Shown: in pieces, positions 18,143-27,981 of the stretch
Layout: every line of letters begins with the position of its first letter
Position numbering within the stretch: the first letter of the stretch is position 1
Assembly (NCBI RefSeq): GCF_008370325.1
Contig: NZ_VNIP01000001.1
Location: forward strand, 124,001-188,000
DNA length: 64,000 bases
Direction: 5' to 3'
Source of the DNA: Martinezella tropici
GTDB taxonomy: Bacteria; Pseudomonadota; Alphaproteobacteria; Rhizobiales; Rhizobiaceae
The notes under the pieces: model-generated
The model's database searches: none
Told to the model about the DNA's origin: nothing
Seen by the model: the letters and a program-made list of their open reading frames with translations, nothing else
Translations under genes and position numbers: made by a program

Positions 18143-19300
18143 ATGCGAGTGGGAATCATAGGGCTGGGATTCCGCCTGGGATATCTGGGCTATGTCTTCA
18201 AGGCGATCGACGAAAGCTTCGAGATTGCCGGATATGTCGATCCGGAACCCGCTGGCCTGCCCGGTTTGCTCGAGCAGGGCATATCAGCCGGAAAGGCCTA
18301 TGCGACGCCTCAGGAGCTGATTGCCAACGAGAAAATTGATCTGCTGATGATCGGTTCGCCCAACCACATGCATCTCGATCACATCCGCATCGGCCTCGAG
18401 GCCGGCCTCAAGATTTTTTGCGAAAAGCCAATCGTCACGACAATCAAGGACAGTATCGAGCTTGCCCACCTGATGGCGAAGTTCGGGCATGAGCGGCTGA
18501 TGGTCGGTCTCGTGCTGCGCTATTCGCCGATGTACCGCGATCTGTTGGTCGCGCAGGCCGAGGGAAAGCTCGGCCATGTCGTTTCCATCGAGGCCGCCGA
18601 GCACATCGAGCCCTATCATGGCGCCTTCTTCATGCGAGACTGGCGCCGCTACGAGCACTATTCCGGCAGTTTCATGCTGGAGAAATGCTGCCACGACCTC
18701 GATCTTTATAATGGCGTGGTCGGTGCGCGACCGGAGAGGGTCGCAAGCTTCGGCGGCCGCAAGAGTTTCATCCCGGAAAACGATCCCGCAAGGGAAGGCA
18801 TCAACGATCTCGAGCTTTTCCATCGCAAGCCGAGCGGCTGGATGGGGTCGGACAAGGTCTTCGACAGTGACGGCGACATCATCGACTACCAGGTGGCGAT
18901 CGTTGAATATGCCAATGGCGTCGGCATGAACTTTCACACCAATCTGAACGTGCCGGATCAGTTCCGCCGCTTTGCCATCATGGGCTCGCGCGGTATGGCG
19001 GAAGGCGATTTCATTCGCGGTTATTTCAATGTCCATGAGATGCTTACGGGTAAGAAGGTGATCGAAAAGACCTACGCGGCCACCACGCTTTCGCAGCATT
19101 ATGGCGCCGACGAGCAGATGGCCGCCGATATCATCGCGCATGTCAAATCTGGGCAGCATCTGCCGGTTTCGACGCTGAATGCGCTGGAAGCGGGCATTCT
19201 GGCGCTCTCGATGGACGAGGCGCGCATGAAGAAGGCCGTCGTGGATCTTCGACCGATCTGGGACGAGTTCGACGAAGCGCTCTATTCAAGAGCCGCCTGA
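18143..19300 (+). CDS. Gfo/Idh/MocA family NAD(P)-dependent oxidoreductase
   Basis: This 385-residue protein has an amino-terminal Rossmann fold (VGIIGLGFRLGYLG, residues 3-16), the family motif EKP at 94-96 and the catalytic-region HDLD at 184-187, followed by the usual beta-sheet domain. Such enzymes oxidise or reduce sugars, inositols or their derivatives at a hydroxyl group. It is the first gene of a plus-strand operon, 13 bases before an ABC permease, with two permeases, a binding protein and an ATPase after it. It therefore probably acts on the imported sugar. The sugar itself cannot be named from the sequence. Confidence 0.9.
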   Translation: MRVGIIGLGFRLGYLGYVFKAIDESFEIAGYVDPEPAGLPGLLEQGISAGKAYATPQELIANEKIDLLMIGSPNHMHLDHIRIGLEAGLKIFCEKPIVTTIKDSIELAHLMAKFGHERLMVGLVLRYSPMYRDLLVAQAEGKLGHVVSIEAAEHIEPYHGAFFMRDWRRYEHYSGSFMLEKCCHDLDLYNGVVGARPERVASFGGRKSFIPENDPAREGINDLELFHRKPSGWMGSDKVFDSDGDIIDYQVAIVEYANGVGMNFHTNLNVPDQFRRFAIMGSRGMAEGDFIRGYFNVHEMLTGKKVIEKTYAATTLSQHYGADEQMAADIIAHVKSGQHLPVSTLNALEAGILALSMDEARMKKAVVDLRPIWDEFDEALYSRAA

Positions 19301-19313
19301 GGAGGGGCGCAAG

Positions 19314-20198
19314 ATGGGTGTTCAACGCAGCACAGTCATCTTCGCCTGGATCCTGCTTCTTCCGGCTCTTCTCTATGTCACCGTCATCGTCGCCTATCCG
19401 CTGGTGGACACCGTCATCCTGTCCTTCACCGATGCGTCGTTGAAGAAGGTGACGAATTGGGTCGGTTTCGAGAACTACGGCAAGATCTTCAACGAAACAT
19501 TCGCGTCGGTCATCGTCCGCACCTTCATCTGGACGTTCTTTTCCGTGTCGATCAAGATGATCATCGGCACCTTGGGCGCGTCATTGCTGAATTCGGCGGT
19601 TCCGGGCAGGGCGCTTTTCCGGATCCTGACCATGCCGCCCTGGATCGTGCCGATGGCCATCGGCATCTTCATGTGGGGCTGGATGTATAATGGCCAGTTC
19701 GGCATGATTTCAGGCCTGCTGCAGCGTTTCGGCATCGTCGACAGCCCGGTCGCATTCCTGGCCTATGGCAGCTCGGCCTTCTGGGCGACGATCGTCACCG
19801 ACGTCTGGATCGGCGTGCCGATGGTCACGCTTTATATGCTGGCGGCGATGCAGGCTGTCCCGCACGATCTCTATGAAGCCGCCTGGACCGACGGTGCCGG
19901 CCGCTTCTATCGTTTTCGCCGCATCACCCTGCCGCTGCTGGTGCCTTCACTCGTCACCATGTCGATGTTGTCGCTGATCTCGACCTTCAATTCCTTCGAC
20001 ATCATCTGGATCCTGACCCGTGGCGGCCCGAACGGCGAGACGACGACGATGATCATCGACACCTATCGCACCGCGATCGGTTCCTACAAATATGGTGAGG
20101 GTGCCGCGCGCGCCGTGTTGATCTGCATTTTCCTGTCGCTCTTCTGCCTCGCCTATTTCCGCCTGACCAGCCGCTTTTCCGTAGGAGCCAAGCGATGA
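19314..20198 (+). CDS. Sugar ABC transporter permease 1 (CUT1, UgpA/MalF type)
   Basis: This 294-residue inner-membrane protein has six predicted helices and, near residue 190, the EAA loop of binding-protein-dependent permeases (YEAAWTDGAGRFYRFRRITL) that docks with the ATPase. The start ATG at 19314 has GAGGAGG upstream. It overlaps the next permease by 4 bases (ATGA), which shows tight coupling. Together with the second permease, the binding protein and the ATPase it makes a complete carbohydrate importer of the CUT1 class. Confidence 0.93.
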   Translation: MGVQRSTVIFAWILLLPALLYVTVIVAYPLVDTVILSFTDASLKKVTNWVGFENYGKIFNETFASVIVRTFIWTFFSVSIKMIIGTLGASLLNSAVPGRALFRILTMPPWIVPMAIGIFMWGWMYNGQFGMISGLLQRFGIVDSPVAFLAYGSSAFWATIVTDVWIGVPMVTLYMLAAMQAVPHDLYEAAWTDGAGRFYRFRRITLPLLVPSLVTMSMLSLISTFNSFDIIWILTRGGPNGETTTMIIDTYRTAIGSYKYGEGAARAVLICIFLSLFCLAYFRLTSRFSVGAKR

Positions 20199-21052
20199 GC
20201 CAGCCCGCCATGATCAATCGCTACAAATGGTACGAGATCATCGGCATCTATGCCGGAATCCTGCTGTTCCTGATTTTCGTGCTGGCACCCTTCATCGAAG
20301 GGTTCCTGGTGTCGCTGAAGCCGCTCAGCCGGCTATTCTCGTCGCCCTACCATTTCATTCCGGAAAACGGTTCGTTCACGGCCTATCGGACGATGTGGAC
20401 CAGCGTTCCGGGCTTCGGCTGGTACATTTTCAACTCGTTTCTGATTTCCGGCACGATCACCATCATCGTGCTGATCCTTGTGGTGCCGGCGGCCTATGCC
20501 TTCGCACGTTTCGAATTCAAGGGCGCCGGCTTGCTGCTCGGCGCTTTTCTCGCTGTCAAGATGTTCTCCGGCGCCGTACTGCTGATTCCGCTGTTCCGGC
20601 TCATGCGCTCCTTCGGCGTGCTCAATACCTATTTCGCCATGATCGTGCCGGGCGTCGCCTTCATCATCCCGACCGGCATCTGGCTGCTGCATACCTATAT
20701 CAGGCGCATTCCGCGCGAACTGGATGAAGCGGCCTATGTGGACGGTGCAAGCCAGTTCTACACCCTGCGCCGCGTCATCCTGCCGATCGCCATGCCTGGT
20801 ATCATCGTGGTGGCGATTTCCTCGTTCATCGAGGCCTATGCGCAGCAGTTCATCTATGCGCTTACCTTCAATTCAAAGACGGAATACATGCCGCTGCCGG
20901 TTGGGCTGTTTGCCTATTTCGGCCGGCAGGAGGTCGTCTGGAACGAACTCATGGCCGCAAGTTTCGTCGGCATCGCGCCGGCTCTGGTCGTGATCTTCTT
21001 CCTGCAACGGTATCTCGTCAGCGGTCTGACCGCCGGCGCGGTGAAGCAATAA
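20195..21052 (+). CDS. Sugar ABC transporter permease 2 (CUT1, UgpE/MalG type)
   Basis: This 285-residue membrane protein has six helices and the EAA loop LDEAAYVDGASQFYTLRRVI at about residues 176-195. Its start overlaps the stop of the first permease. It forms the second half of the membrane channel. The binding-protein gene begins 36 bases downstream after its own ribosome site. Confidence 0.93.
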   Translation: MSQPAMINRYKWYEIIGIYAGILLFLIFVLAPFIEGFLVSLKPLSRLFSSPYHFIPENGSFTAYRTMWTSVPGFGWYIFNSFLISGTITIIVLILVVPAAYAFARFEFKGAGLLLGAFLAVKMFSGAVLLIPLFRLMRSFGVLNTYFAMIVPGVAFIIPTGIWLLHTYIRRIPRELDEAAYVDGASQFYTLRRVILPIAMPGIIVVAISSFIEAYAQQFIYALTFNSKTEYMPLPVGLFAYFGRQEVVWNELMAASFVGIAPALVVIFFLQRYLVSGLTAGAVKQ

Positions 21053-21088
21053 AACAAATCAACCACCAGAGAGAACGGGAGCTTAAAC

Positions 21089-22318
21089 GTGACATTCCAT
21101 TTCAAGACAGGGCTTCTTGCCTTTGCTTTGCTCGGCTCCAGCGCACTTGGCGCCGTGAACGCCCAAGCTGCCGACAAGGAGATCAGCTGGATCTATTGCG
21201 GTGACAGCATCGATCCGATCCATGTGAAGTACATCAAGCAGTGGGAAGACAAGAATCCGGGCTGGACCGTCAAGCCAGAACTCGTCGGCTGGGAATTGTG
21301 CCAGGATAAGGCGACAACACTGGCTGCAGCAGGCACGCCGGTCGGCATGGCCTATGTCGGTTCGCGCACGCTCAAGCAGTTCGCGGAAAACGATCTGATC
21401 GTTCCGATCCCGATGACGGATGACGAAAAGAAGACCTATTATCCGGGCATCGTCGATACTGTTACTATCGATGGTCAGCAATGGGGCACACCGATCGCCT
21501 TCTCGACCAAGGCACTCTACTGGAATAAGGACCTGTTCAAGCAGGCAGGTCTCGATCCGGAAAAGCCGCCGACCACCTGGGCCGAGGAAATCGCCGACGC
21601 CAAGACGATCAAGGAAAAGACCGGCACCCCCGGCTATGGCCTGTCGGCCAAGACCTTCGACAACACCATGCATCAGTTCCTGCACTGGGTTTACACCAAC
21701 AATGGCAAGGTCATCGACGGTGACAAGATCGTTCTCGACAGCCCGGAAGTGCTGGCTGCCCTTCAGGCCTATAAGGACATTACGCCTTACTCCGTCGAGG
21801 GCCCCACGGCCTACGAGCAGAACGAAATGCGCGCCATCTTCCTGGACGGCAAGGTCGGCATGCTCCAGGCGGGTTCGGGTGCCGCGTATCGTCTGAAGGA
21901 AACGAAGATCAACTGGGGCGTCGCGCCGCTGCCGCTCGGCCCTTCGGCCAAGGGCCAGGGCACGCTGCTCATCACCGACAGCCTGGCCGTCTTCAAGGGC
22001 AGCGGCGTCGAGGACAAGGCGATCGAATTCGCCAAGTTCATCACGTCTCCCGGCCCGCAGGGCGAATACGAACTCCAGGGCGGTGCCGGCCTCACGCCGC
22101 TGCGCCCGTCTCCGATGGTTGACGAGTTCGTCAAGAAGGATCCGTCTTGGAAGCCGTTCATCGATGGCATCGCCTATGGTGGTCCCGAGCCGCTGTTCAA
22201 GGACTATAAGGGCTTCCAGAATGTCATGATCGAGATGGTCCAGTCGGTCGTAACCGGCAAGGCTCAGCCGGCGGACGCCTTGAAAAAGGCGGCTGCGGAT
22301 CTCGAGCAGTATAAGTAA
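21089..22318 (+). CDS. Sugar ABC transporter substrate-binding protein (family 1)
   Basis: This 409-residue periplasmic protein has a signal peptide (residues 1-28, ending NAQA), then [19 protein letters not shown] and a long two-lobed binding domain typical of extracellular solute-binding family 1, which serve CUT1 sugar importers. The start codon is GTG at 21089 with GGGAG 8 bases upstream. A strong hairpin follows the gene and precedes the ATPase, an arrangement expected to give more binding protein than ATPase. The bound sugar is unknown. Confidence 0.92.
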   Translation: MTFHFKTGLLAFALLGSSALGAVNAQAADKEISWIYCGDSIDPIHVKYIKQWEDKNPGWTVKPELVGWELCQDKATTLAAAGTPVGMAYVGSRTLKQFAENDLIVPIPMTDDEKKTYYPGIVDTVTIDGQQWGTPIAFSTKALYWNKDLFKQAGLDPEKPPTTWAEEIADAKTIKEKTGTPGYGLSAKTFDNTMHQFLHWVYTNNGKVIDGDKIVLDSPEVLAALQAYKDITPYSVEGPTAYEQNEMRAIFLDGKVGMLQAGSGAAYRLKETKINWGVAPLPLGPSAKGQGTLLITDSLAVFKGSGVEDKAIEFAKFITSPGPQGEYELQGGAGLTPLRPSPMVDEFVKKDPSWKPFIDGIAYGGPEPLFKDYKGFQNVMIEMVQSVVTGKAQPADALKKAAADLEQYK

Positions 22319-22334
22319 AATCTGCAAGTCGCCG

Positions 22335-22360
22335 GGCCGCGCGTTTTTCGCGCGGCCTTT
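22335..22360 (+). terminator. Hairpin between binding-protein and ATPase genes (attenuator-like)
   Basis: A perfect 9-base stem, GGCCGCGCG with CGCGCGGCC, closes a TTTTT loop and is followed by only three T residues. It starts 17 bases after the stop of the binding protein. The short T tail suggests partial termination or protection of the upstream mRNA end rather than full termination, since the ATPase gene of the same system follows. Confidence 0.7.
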
Positions 22361-22403
22361 CGAGCCCCGCCCGCCATATGGCGGCGCCGCGCGGAGACAG
22401 AGT

Positions 22404-23537
22404 TTGGGAAAGCTGCACCTTAATCAGGTCAAAAAATTCTATGGTCATTTCGAGGTCATCAAGGGCGTCGAGCTCGACGTAACGGACGGTGAATTCATCG
22501 TCTTCGTCGGTCCGTCCGGCTGCGGCAAGTCCACCCTGCTGCGCATGATCGCCGGTCTCGACGATGTGACCAGCGGCGACATCAAGATTGATGGCGCCCG
22601 CGTCAATGATCTGCCGCCCGTTAAGCGCGGCATCGCCATGGTCTTTCAGTCCTATGCTCTCTATCCGCATATGTCTGTATTCGAGAACATCGCCTTCCCC
22701 CTGCGGGTGGAGAGGATGCCGGAAGACAAGCTGAAGGCCAAGGTCGAACATGCCGCGCGCATCCTCCATCTCGATCAGCGCCTGCAACAGAAGCCGGGTC
22801 AGCTGTCCGGCGGCCAGCGCCAGCGCGTTGCCATCGGCCGAGCCATCGTACGCGAGCCGAAGATCTTCCTCTTCGACGAGCCACTGTCCAACCTCGATGC
22901 CGCGCTGCGCGCCGACATGCGCATCGAGCTGGCAAAGTTGCACCGCCAGCTGCAGGCGACCATGATCTATGTGACGCATGACCAGGTCGAAGCCATGACC
23001 ATGGCCGATCGCATCGTCGTGCTGAATGCCGGCGAGATATCGCAGGTCGGCGCGCCGCTGGAGCTTTATCACAAGCCGGCAAATACCTTCGTCGCCCGCT
23101 TCATCGGCAACCCGAAGATGAACTTCCTGCCCGTCATTTGCACCAATGTCAGCGACGCGGGGGTGGAGGTGGATCACAAGGGCCAGAAGGCCGTATTGCC
23201 CGTAACGCCGCGCCAGGGCGTCGTCGGCAAGGCGCTGACGCTCGGCATCCGGCCCGAACACGTGCAGCTTGCCGGCGGCGACCTGACGTTGACAATCGTT
23301 CCGAACGTTGTCGAGCGTCTTGGCGCGCAGACCGTCGCCTACGCCGCCGCGGAAGGCATCGACGAGAATTTCTGCGCGACCCTGCCTGGCAGCGCCGCCA
23401 TCCGCATGGATGTGCCGCTCAAGACCGGCATCGGTGTCGGTGACTGCCACCTTTTCGACGAGAGCGGCCAGGCTTTCGAGCGGCGGGTGGAATTGACCGA
23501 AATCGACATGGAATTGCTGAATCAGGCCGCTTCTTGA
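22404..23537 (+). CDS. Sugar ABC transporter ATP-binding protein (MalK/UgpC type)
   Basis: This 377-residue ATPase has Walker [10 protein letters not shown] at 36-44, the Q-loop in [13 protein letters not shown], the signature LSGGQRQRV, Walker B IFLFDEP and the switch His in YVTHDQ. A carboxyl-terminal TOBE-type domain of about 130 residues is typical for MalK/UgpC. The start is TTG at 22404 with GGAG 9 bases upstream; the first residues then match the family. It powers the CUT1 importer encoded just upstream and may also serve other sugar permeases. Its end faces the convergent gene at 23582 across 44 bases. Confidence 0.93.
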   Translation: MGKLHLNQVKKFYGHFEVIKGVELDVTDGEFIVFVGPSGCGKSTLLRMIAGLDDVTSGDIKIDGARVNDLPPVKRGIAMVFQSYALYPHMSVFENIAFPLRVERMPEDKLKAKVEHAARILHLDQRLQQKPGQLSGGQRQRVAIGRAIVREPKIFLFDEPLSNLDAALRADMRIELAKLHRQLQATMIYVTHDQVEAMTMADRIVVLNAGEISQVGAPLELYHKPANTFVARFIGNPKMNFLPVICTNVSDAGVEVDHKGQKAVLPVTPRQGVVGKALTLGIRPEHVQLAGGDLTLTIVPNVVERLGAQTVAYAAAEGIDENFCATLPGSAAIRMDVPLKTGIGVGDCHLFDESGQAFERRVELTEIDMELLNQAAS

Positions 23538-23581
23538 CGGGAGCGGCCCGGAAGTAACCACGAGGGCGGGTGCGGAGACGC

Positions 23582-24697
23582 CTACCAGACCAGGCCGCGA
23601 GCCGCCACGTCCTCGACACGCGTCACCACGCCGTCACGATGAAACACCATCTGGTCGAAGAGGTTGGAGACGACGCAGGTGTGGTTCGGGATGATGCGGA
23701 TCTTGTCGCCGATCTGCGGGCGAGGGCCGCTGCACTTCGACAGGTCGATGACGCCGTGCTCCTCAGAAAGTCCCTTGATGACGGCGTCGGGATAGCCGAC
23801 CACCTGGCCATAATCGGCAAACCCGAGAAGATCCGAGGTGAGCGCCTTCGAACCGGCATCGATGACGGCCCGATCTGCCGTCGGCCGTGAGACGACGGTA
23901 GCGAGGATGTGCATGGCACAATCCTCTTCGCGGCAATGTCCCGCACGCACCATGGAACGGTCATTATAGATGTAGGTGCCGGCACGATGCTCCGTGGCCG
24001 CGGTCACGAGATGTGCCTCGAAGAGGCTGGGCGTGCCGCCATTGCTGACGATCGGGCATTCGACCTCTTCGGCCTTCAGGAGCTTTACGGCTTCCGACAG
24101 AAATTCCTGCGTCGCGGCGGCGTTGTCCGGCTTCGGATAGGTCATCAGGCCGCCAAAGTTGAGGCCTGGCTTGCCTGCGATATGCTTGCCGAGAGCGGCA
24201 GCCTCCGCGGGCGATTGTACGCCGCAGCGCGCTCCGCCGGTGTCGCATTCTACAAACACGGTGAGCGGCTTGCGGCTGGCGAACCAATGGGAAAGGCCAT
24301 CGACCGTGACGGCGCTGTCGGCAACGACCTTCAGCCCGCTGATGCGCTCGTTCAAAGCGGCAAGACGTGCGAGTTTTTCCCAGCCGAGAATATTGAAGGT
24401 GATAAGAATATCCTCGAAGCCCGCATCGGCGAAAGCTTCCGCCTCGGTGATCTTCTGGCAGTTGATGCCCTTGGCACCGGCGGCGACCTGCGCCTGCGCG
24501 AGCGCGGGGATCTTGTGCGTCTTGATATGCGGGCGGAAGTTTAGGCCGTGAGCATCCATGTAGGATTGCACGCGTGCAATGTTGCCCGCCAGCCGGTCTT
24601 CATCGATGATCGGGCGCGGCGTCGAAAGCTCTTCTATCCGGTCGCCGGGCTTGGGGCTGATCTCCGAGGCGATGTCATGAGCGATGTGATGGGCCAT
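23582..24697 (-). CDS. D-threonine aldolase / D-serine dehydratase-like PLP enzyme (DSD1 family)
   Basis: This 371-residue enzyme has an alanine-racemase-like barrel with the PLP lysine K59 in RPHIKTHKIP. The carboxyl-terminal domain carries the metal site HTC (His339, Cys341), as in D-serine dehydratases and D-threonine aldolases of fold type III. It cleaves or dehydrates a beta-hydroxy-D-amino acid in the cytoplasm. ATG at 24697 sits one base after the stop of the M81 gene (TGA-C-ATG), so the two are translationally linked. The exact substrate, among D-Ser, D-Thr and hydroxy-D-Asp, cannot be read from the sequence. Confidence 0.88.
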   Translation of the reverse strand: MAHHIAHDIASEISPKPGDRIEELSTPRPIIDEDRLAGNIARVQSYMDAHGLNFRPHIKTHKIPALAQAQVAAGAKGINCQKITEAEAFADAGFEDILITFNILGWEKLARLAALNERISGLKVVADSAVTVDGLSHWFASRKPLTVFVECDTGGARCGVQSPAEAAALGKHIAGKPGLNFGGLMTYPKPDNAAATQEFLSEAVKLLKAEEVECPIVSNGGTPSLFEAHLVTAATEHRAGTYIYNDRSMVRAGHCREEDCAMHILATVVSRPTADRAVIDAGSKALTSDLLGFADYGQVVGYPDAVIKGLSEEHGVIDLSKCSGPRPQIGDKIRIIPNHTCVVSNLFDQMVFHRDGVVTRVEDVAARGLVW

Positions 24698-24698
24698 G

Positions 24699-26174
24699 TC
24701 AGGCACCTTTCCGTTCTTCTGCAAAGGGATCTGCAACCATCGGCCAGATGTCCTTACGCGCGCGATGATAGGGCGTGTGCGCCGGATTGTTGGGATAAGG
24801 TGTTCCCGCCGAGCAGTAAAGGATCTGCGTGGCGATCTTGGAGAAGGACGCATAGAAGTGATTGGTCGACTTGATAACCAGGATCTTCTTGGTTCCGGGG
24901 TCGATGTCCATCACGGAAAACAGGCTCGGATCGAAGCTCTGAGCCCGCGTCGAATTCAGGATGATGTCGATACCATCGAGCTGGATATGCACGGCATCGC
25001 CGAAGGGGGCTATGCTTTCGCCGAAGCGCATCTCTGCATTGGTGACGAGGCGGACGATCTTCACGCGGCCGTCGATGGGATTGCCCGTGCCCGGTGCCGA
25101 TTTCGCCCCGAAGCGCAGCGGGATTTCCGCGCCTTCGCCGGCAGCCATGCAGATCTGCACGGCCATCGGATCCCAGATCGTACCGATCGCCGTGTCGGTG
25201 GCTCCGCGATCGAGCAGTTCCTGCAGCACGACCGTGGCGTCTCCCGCCGTGCCGCCGCCGGGATTGTCCCAGAGATCGGCAATCACGACCGGACCCGAGG
25301 TTGCAGCCATCGCCTGGCTTACGGCCTGCTTCTCATCGATCTGCGGCATGATGAAGGTGCCGCGCTTGGAGAAGAGCTCCAGCCCGAGGTCGCGGGCGAG
25401 AGCAGAACCCTTATCCGGCTTATTATCGGTGACGACGAGCAGCTTCGTGCCCATATCCGGCACGTCGCCGGCCATGAAGCCGTGAATGACCGAGATCGAC
25501 AGGATGTCGGCGTCGCTCTTTTCCATCGCCATGATCTTGTCGACGAAGGAGCGCATCGGCTCGCGCGATGTCGGAAAGACGTCGATCATGCGGCAATCGA
25601 ACACTGACATGGCCGGCTTGACACGGCCTTCCAGCGTATCGATGGCGATGCGCCAGAGATCCTCGGCGCGATCGACGAAATCCGTATGCGGGAATTCCTT
25701 GAAATAGACGAGGAAATTCACGGCCGCGAGGCGTTTCCCGGTCAGATGGCTGTGCGGATCAAGCTCGGCGCAGACGAGGGTATCAGGCCCGACGATCTCG
25801 CGGACGCGCGACAGGAAATCGCCTTCCGTGTCCTCGTAACCATTCGCGACCATGGCGCCGTGCAGCCCGAGAATGACGGCATCGACCGGCAGTGCCGCCC
25901 GCAGCTGGTCGAGGATCTCGTCCCGCAGCTCCTCATAGGTCCGGCGGTTCACCAGCCCGGCCGGATCGGCCCAGGCGGCGGTGCCCTCGATCACGTCCCA
26001 GCCTTTTTCCGCCGCGATGCGCCGTCCCACGGTGATCGGCGCCGAACAGAGGGTCGGTGTTTCAGGATGCATGCCGGGGGGTGCATAGAGAGAGGCTTCG
26101 AAAGCGCGCCGGTCGATGCAGATGGGGGAGAAGGTGTTCGTCTCGGTCGCGAAGGTCGCAGTGAAAATGCGCAA
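24699..26174 (-). CDS. M81 family metallopeptidase (MlrC-like)
   Basis: The 491-residue protein matches the MlrC family. The amino-terminal domain has FATETNTFSP (residues 8-17), GLHGAMVANG and LDPHSHL, which supply probable metal ligands. The carboxyl-terminal domain has LWDNPGGGTAGDAT. MlrC degrades linearised microcystin, but most family members sit in catabolic operons of unrelated bacteria and their substrates are unknown. The start is TTG at 26174 with AGAGG upstream. It is the middle gene of a three-gene minus-strand operon, between the NTF2-fold protein and the D-amino-acid enzyme. This suggests hydrolysis of an amide, peptide or related bond to release the substrate of the next enzyme. 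Confidence 0.9.
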   Translation of the reverse strand: MRIFTATFATETNTFSPICIDRRAFEASLYAPPGMHPETPTLCSAPITVGRRIAAEKGWDVIEGTAAWADPAGLVNRRTYEELRDEILDQLRAALPVDAVILGLHGAMVANGYEDTEGDFLSRVREIVGPDTLVCAELDPHSHLTGKRLAAVNFLVYFKEFPHTDFVDRAEDLWRIAIDTLEGRVKPAMSVFDCRMIDVFPTSREPMRSFVDKIMAMEKSDADILSISVIHGFMAGDVPDMGTKLLVVTDNKPDKGSALARDLGLELFSKRGTFIMPQIDEKQAVSQAMAATSGPVVIADLWDNPGGGTAGDATVVLQELLDRGATDTAIGTIWDPMAVQICMAAGEGAEIPLRFGAKSAPGTGNPIDGRVKIVRLVTNAEMRFGESIAPFGDAVHIQLDGIDIILNSTRAQSFDPSLFSVMDIDPGTKKILVIKSTNHFYASFSKIATQILYCSAGTPYPNNPAHTPYHRARKDIWPMVADPFAEERKGA

Positions 26175-26185
26175 CGCCGTCGCCT

Positions 26186-26686
26186 CTATTCCATGGGATT
26201 CGGCAGATAACCGGTAAAGCCGCTGATCTTCCAGCGTCCCTCATGCAGGCGGCAATAGTAAAGCGTCTGCCACTTCAACACGTCGATGCCGCCATCCGAC
26301 TTCTTCAGGCTGCCGTCGAACTTCTTGCGCACGAGAGCCATGTCGCCCTCGATCTCGATGTCTTCGAGCGTCGTCGTGGTGAAAATGGCCGTGCGCGGAT
26401 CCTCGGCGAAGGACTGCGTGGCAAAGTCGCGCGCCTGGCGCAGCCACTCGTCGCGATAGGCGGATAGCGTCGGGAAAGCGAGGCGCCACTCGTCGGGGCT
26501 GATTTCGCCGCGGCCGTCGATGCCGATGAATCCCTCTTCGACGAAATCGCCCGATACCATCGACCAATCGGCGGCAAGAAAAGCGTCGATATCGCGCGAA
26601 ACGAGCATTTCCCAGATCGAGTGCCGCGCGACGTCGCCGGCAGGGAAAGGATTCTTGAAAGGATCACGCATTGTAACCGCCGTCAT
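26186..26686 (-). CDS. NTF2/SnoaL-like fold protein
   Basis: This 166-residue protein shows the pattern of the NTF2-like fold: an amino-terminal helix region (SIWEMLVSRDIDAFLAADW), a middle containing FVEEGFIGIDGRG and a closing strand block with WQTLYYCRLHEGRWKISGFTGYL. Such proteins are small cone-shaped binding domains or isomerase/hydratase-type enzymes. It is the first gene of the operon with the M81 protein (11-base gap) and the DSD1-like enzyme. An ATG at 26671 is a possible alternative start, since the first has no clear ribosome site. The function is unknown. Confidence 0.8.
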   Translation of the reverse strand: MTAVTMRDPFKNPFPAGDVARHSIWEMLVSRDIDAFLAADWSMVSGDFVEEGFIGIDGRGEISPDEWRLAFPTLSAYRDEWLRQARDFATQSFAEDPRTAIFTTTTLEDIEIEGDMALVRKKFDGSLKKSDGGIDVLKWQTLYYCRLHEGRWKISGFTGYLPNPME

Positions 26687-26944
26687 TTAAATTCTTTTCA
26701 CGATTTTCGATTTTCGCTGGTCAAATTCCGCTTTCTATGGTCACTTGTCAACGCATCAAGAAAATAATTTGCAGGAACCGCATGGCGGCCGTCACACGTC
26801 AAGGTTTCTGCCTGATGGGGACGAATGGCAACGCGCGCCCGCCTGCAAGCCTGTCCACAGGCAAAGGCGGGAATGACGAGATTGCGATGGATTGCGTCGC
26901 TTACTACGTGTCAAACGTTTGGAAAACTGCGACAAGGGGGGCTG

Positions 26945-27808
26945 ATGGATATCTTCACGACCATGCAGGACGAGAGGGGCCGGCTTTCGCAATCGGAAAT
27001 CCGCATCGCCGATATCGTCCTCAACGATTTCGAATTCGCCGTTAATGCTTCCATCATCGAGCTTGCGGGCAAGGCGGACGTCTCGCCGCCCACGGTGACG
27101 CGCTTCTGTCGTCGCCTCGGCTGCGAAAGCTTTTCCGATTTCAAGGTGCAGCTGGCGCGGACGGCCTATGTCGGCATGCGCTATCTGAAGCCCGAGCCGA
27201 AGAGCATAGCGCCGGCCGACGTTGCCCAGGACATTATTACTAAGGCGCAGAACGCACTTTTCCTGCTGCATCGTGGCCTGGATGTCGCCGCCATCGAGCA
27301 GGCGGCAAACCGGCTTGCCGGCGCCGAGATGATTTACGCCTTCGGCTCCGGCGGCAATTCCTCGATGATCGCCAACGAGCTGCAGAACAGGCTGTTCCGC
27401 TTCGGCCTGCGGATTACGTCAAGTTCCGACCACAGCATGCAGCTGATGATGGCGGCCGCCGCCAAGCCGGCGGATGTGCTGATCGGTTCGTCCTTCTCTG
27501 GCCGCAATGCCGAGCTGGTGCGCGCCTTCATGCTGGCGCGCGAAGCCAAGGTGCCGACCATTGCGCTGACGCAGAGCGGAAGCCCGGTGGCGCATGCTGC
27601 CGATATCACGCTGCCGATCGACCTGCCGGAAGGCGACAATATCTATCGGCCGACGTCGACGCGCATCGCCTATCTTGCCGTGGTTGACATTCTCGCCAGT
27701 CTGGTCGCCCATCGCATCCAGCCGCAAGCGACGGTGATATTGCGCCGCATCAAGCAACAGCTCGTGACCCATCGCGACGGCGACGATCGCCAGCTTCTCG
27801 GGGACTAA
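26945..27808 (+). CDS. RpiR (MurR) family transcriptional regulator with SIS domain
   Basis: This 287-residue regulator has an amino-terminal helix-turn-helix of the RpiR type (ADVSPPTVTRFCRRLG, residues 44-59) and a carboxyl-terminal SIS sugar-phosphate-binding domain (about 125-265, with YAFGSGGNSSMIANEL). It usually represses catabolic genes until a phosphosugar or amino-sugar phosphate binds. ATG at 26945 is chosen because AAGGGGGG lies just before it. The gene is divergent from the NTF2/M81/DSD1 operon across about 260 bases and precedes the SDR and hexosaminidase genes, so it may control both sides. Its stop codon lies inside the left end of a repeat. Confidence 0.9.
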   Translation: MDIFTTMQDERGRLSQSEIRIADIVLNDFEFAVNASIIELAGKADVSPPTVTRFCRRLGCESFSDFKVQLARTAYVGMRYLKPEPKSIAPADVAQDIITKAQNALFLLHRGLDVAAIEQAANRLAGAEMIYAFGSGGNSSMIANELQNRLFRFGLRITSSSDHSMQLMMAAAAKPADVLIGSSFSGRNAELVRAFMLAREAKVPTIALTQSGSPVAHAADITLPIDLPEGDNIYRPTSTRIAYLAVVDILASLVAHRIQPQATVILRRIKQQLVTHRDGDDRQLLGD

Positions 27809-27913
27809 AGCATGTCGCGCAAAAGTGCGCAGCGGTTTTGCGACAACGACATGCGCAAAATCAAAGACCTAAAGCGTGGGAAGCGAATCTGAAAGATCGC
27901 GACGCGCTTTAGT
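27804..27913. repeat. 110-base palindromic repeat abutting the regulator gene
   Basis: The ends are perfect inverted repeats, ACTAAAGC at 27804-27811 and GCTTTAGT at 27906-27913. Inside the left half, CATGTCG and CGACATG flank CGCAAAA and TTTTGCG, giving a nested hairpin. The TAA stop of the regulator is part of the left end. The sequence has the look of a dispersed Rhizobium palindromic repeat. The stretch from 27914 to 27981 holds only the ribosome site of the SDR gene. Confidence 0.65.
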
Positions 27914-27981
27914 CTGGAGTTACCGACAAACAACAATAAGGAGCGGCAACGTCCGCTCGGGAACGAATTAGAGGAAACCAT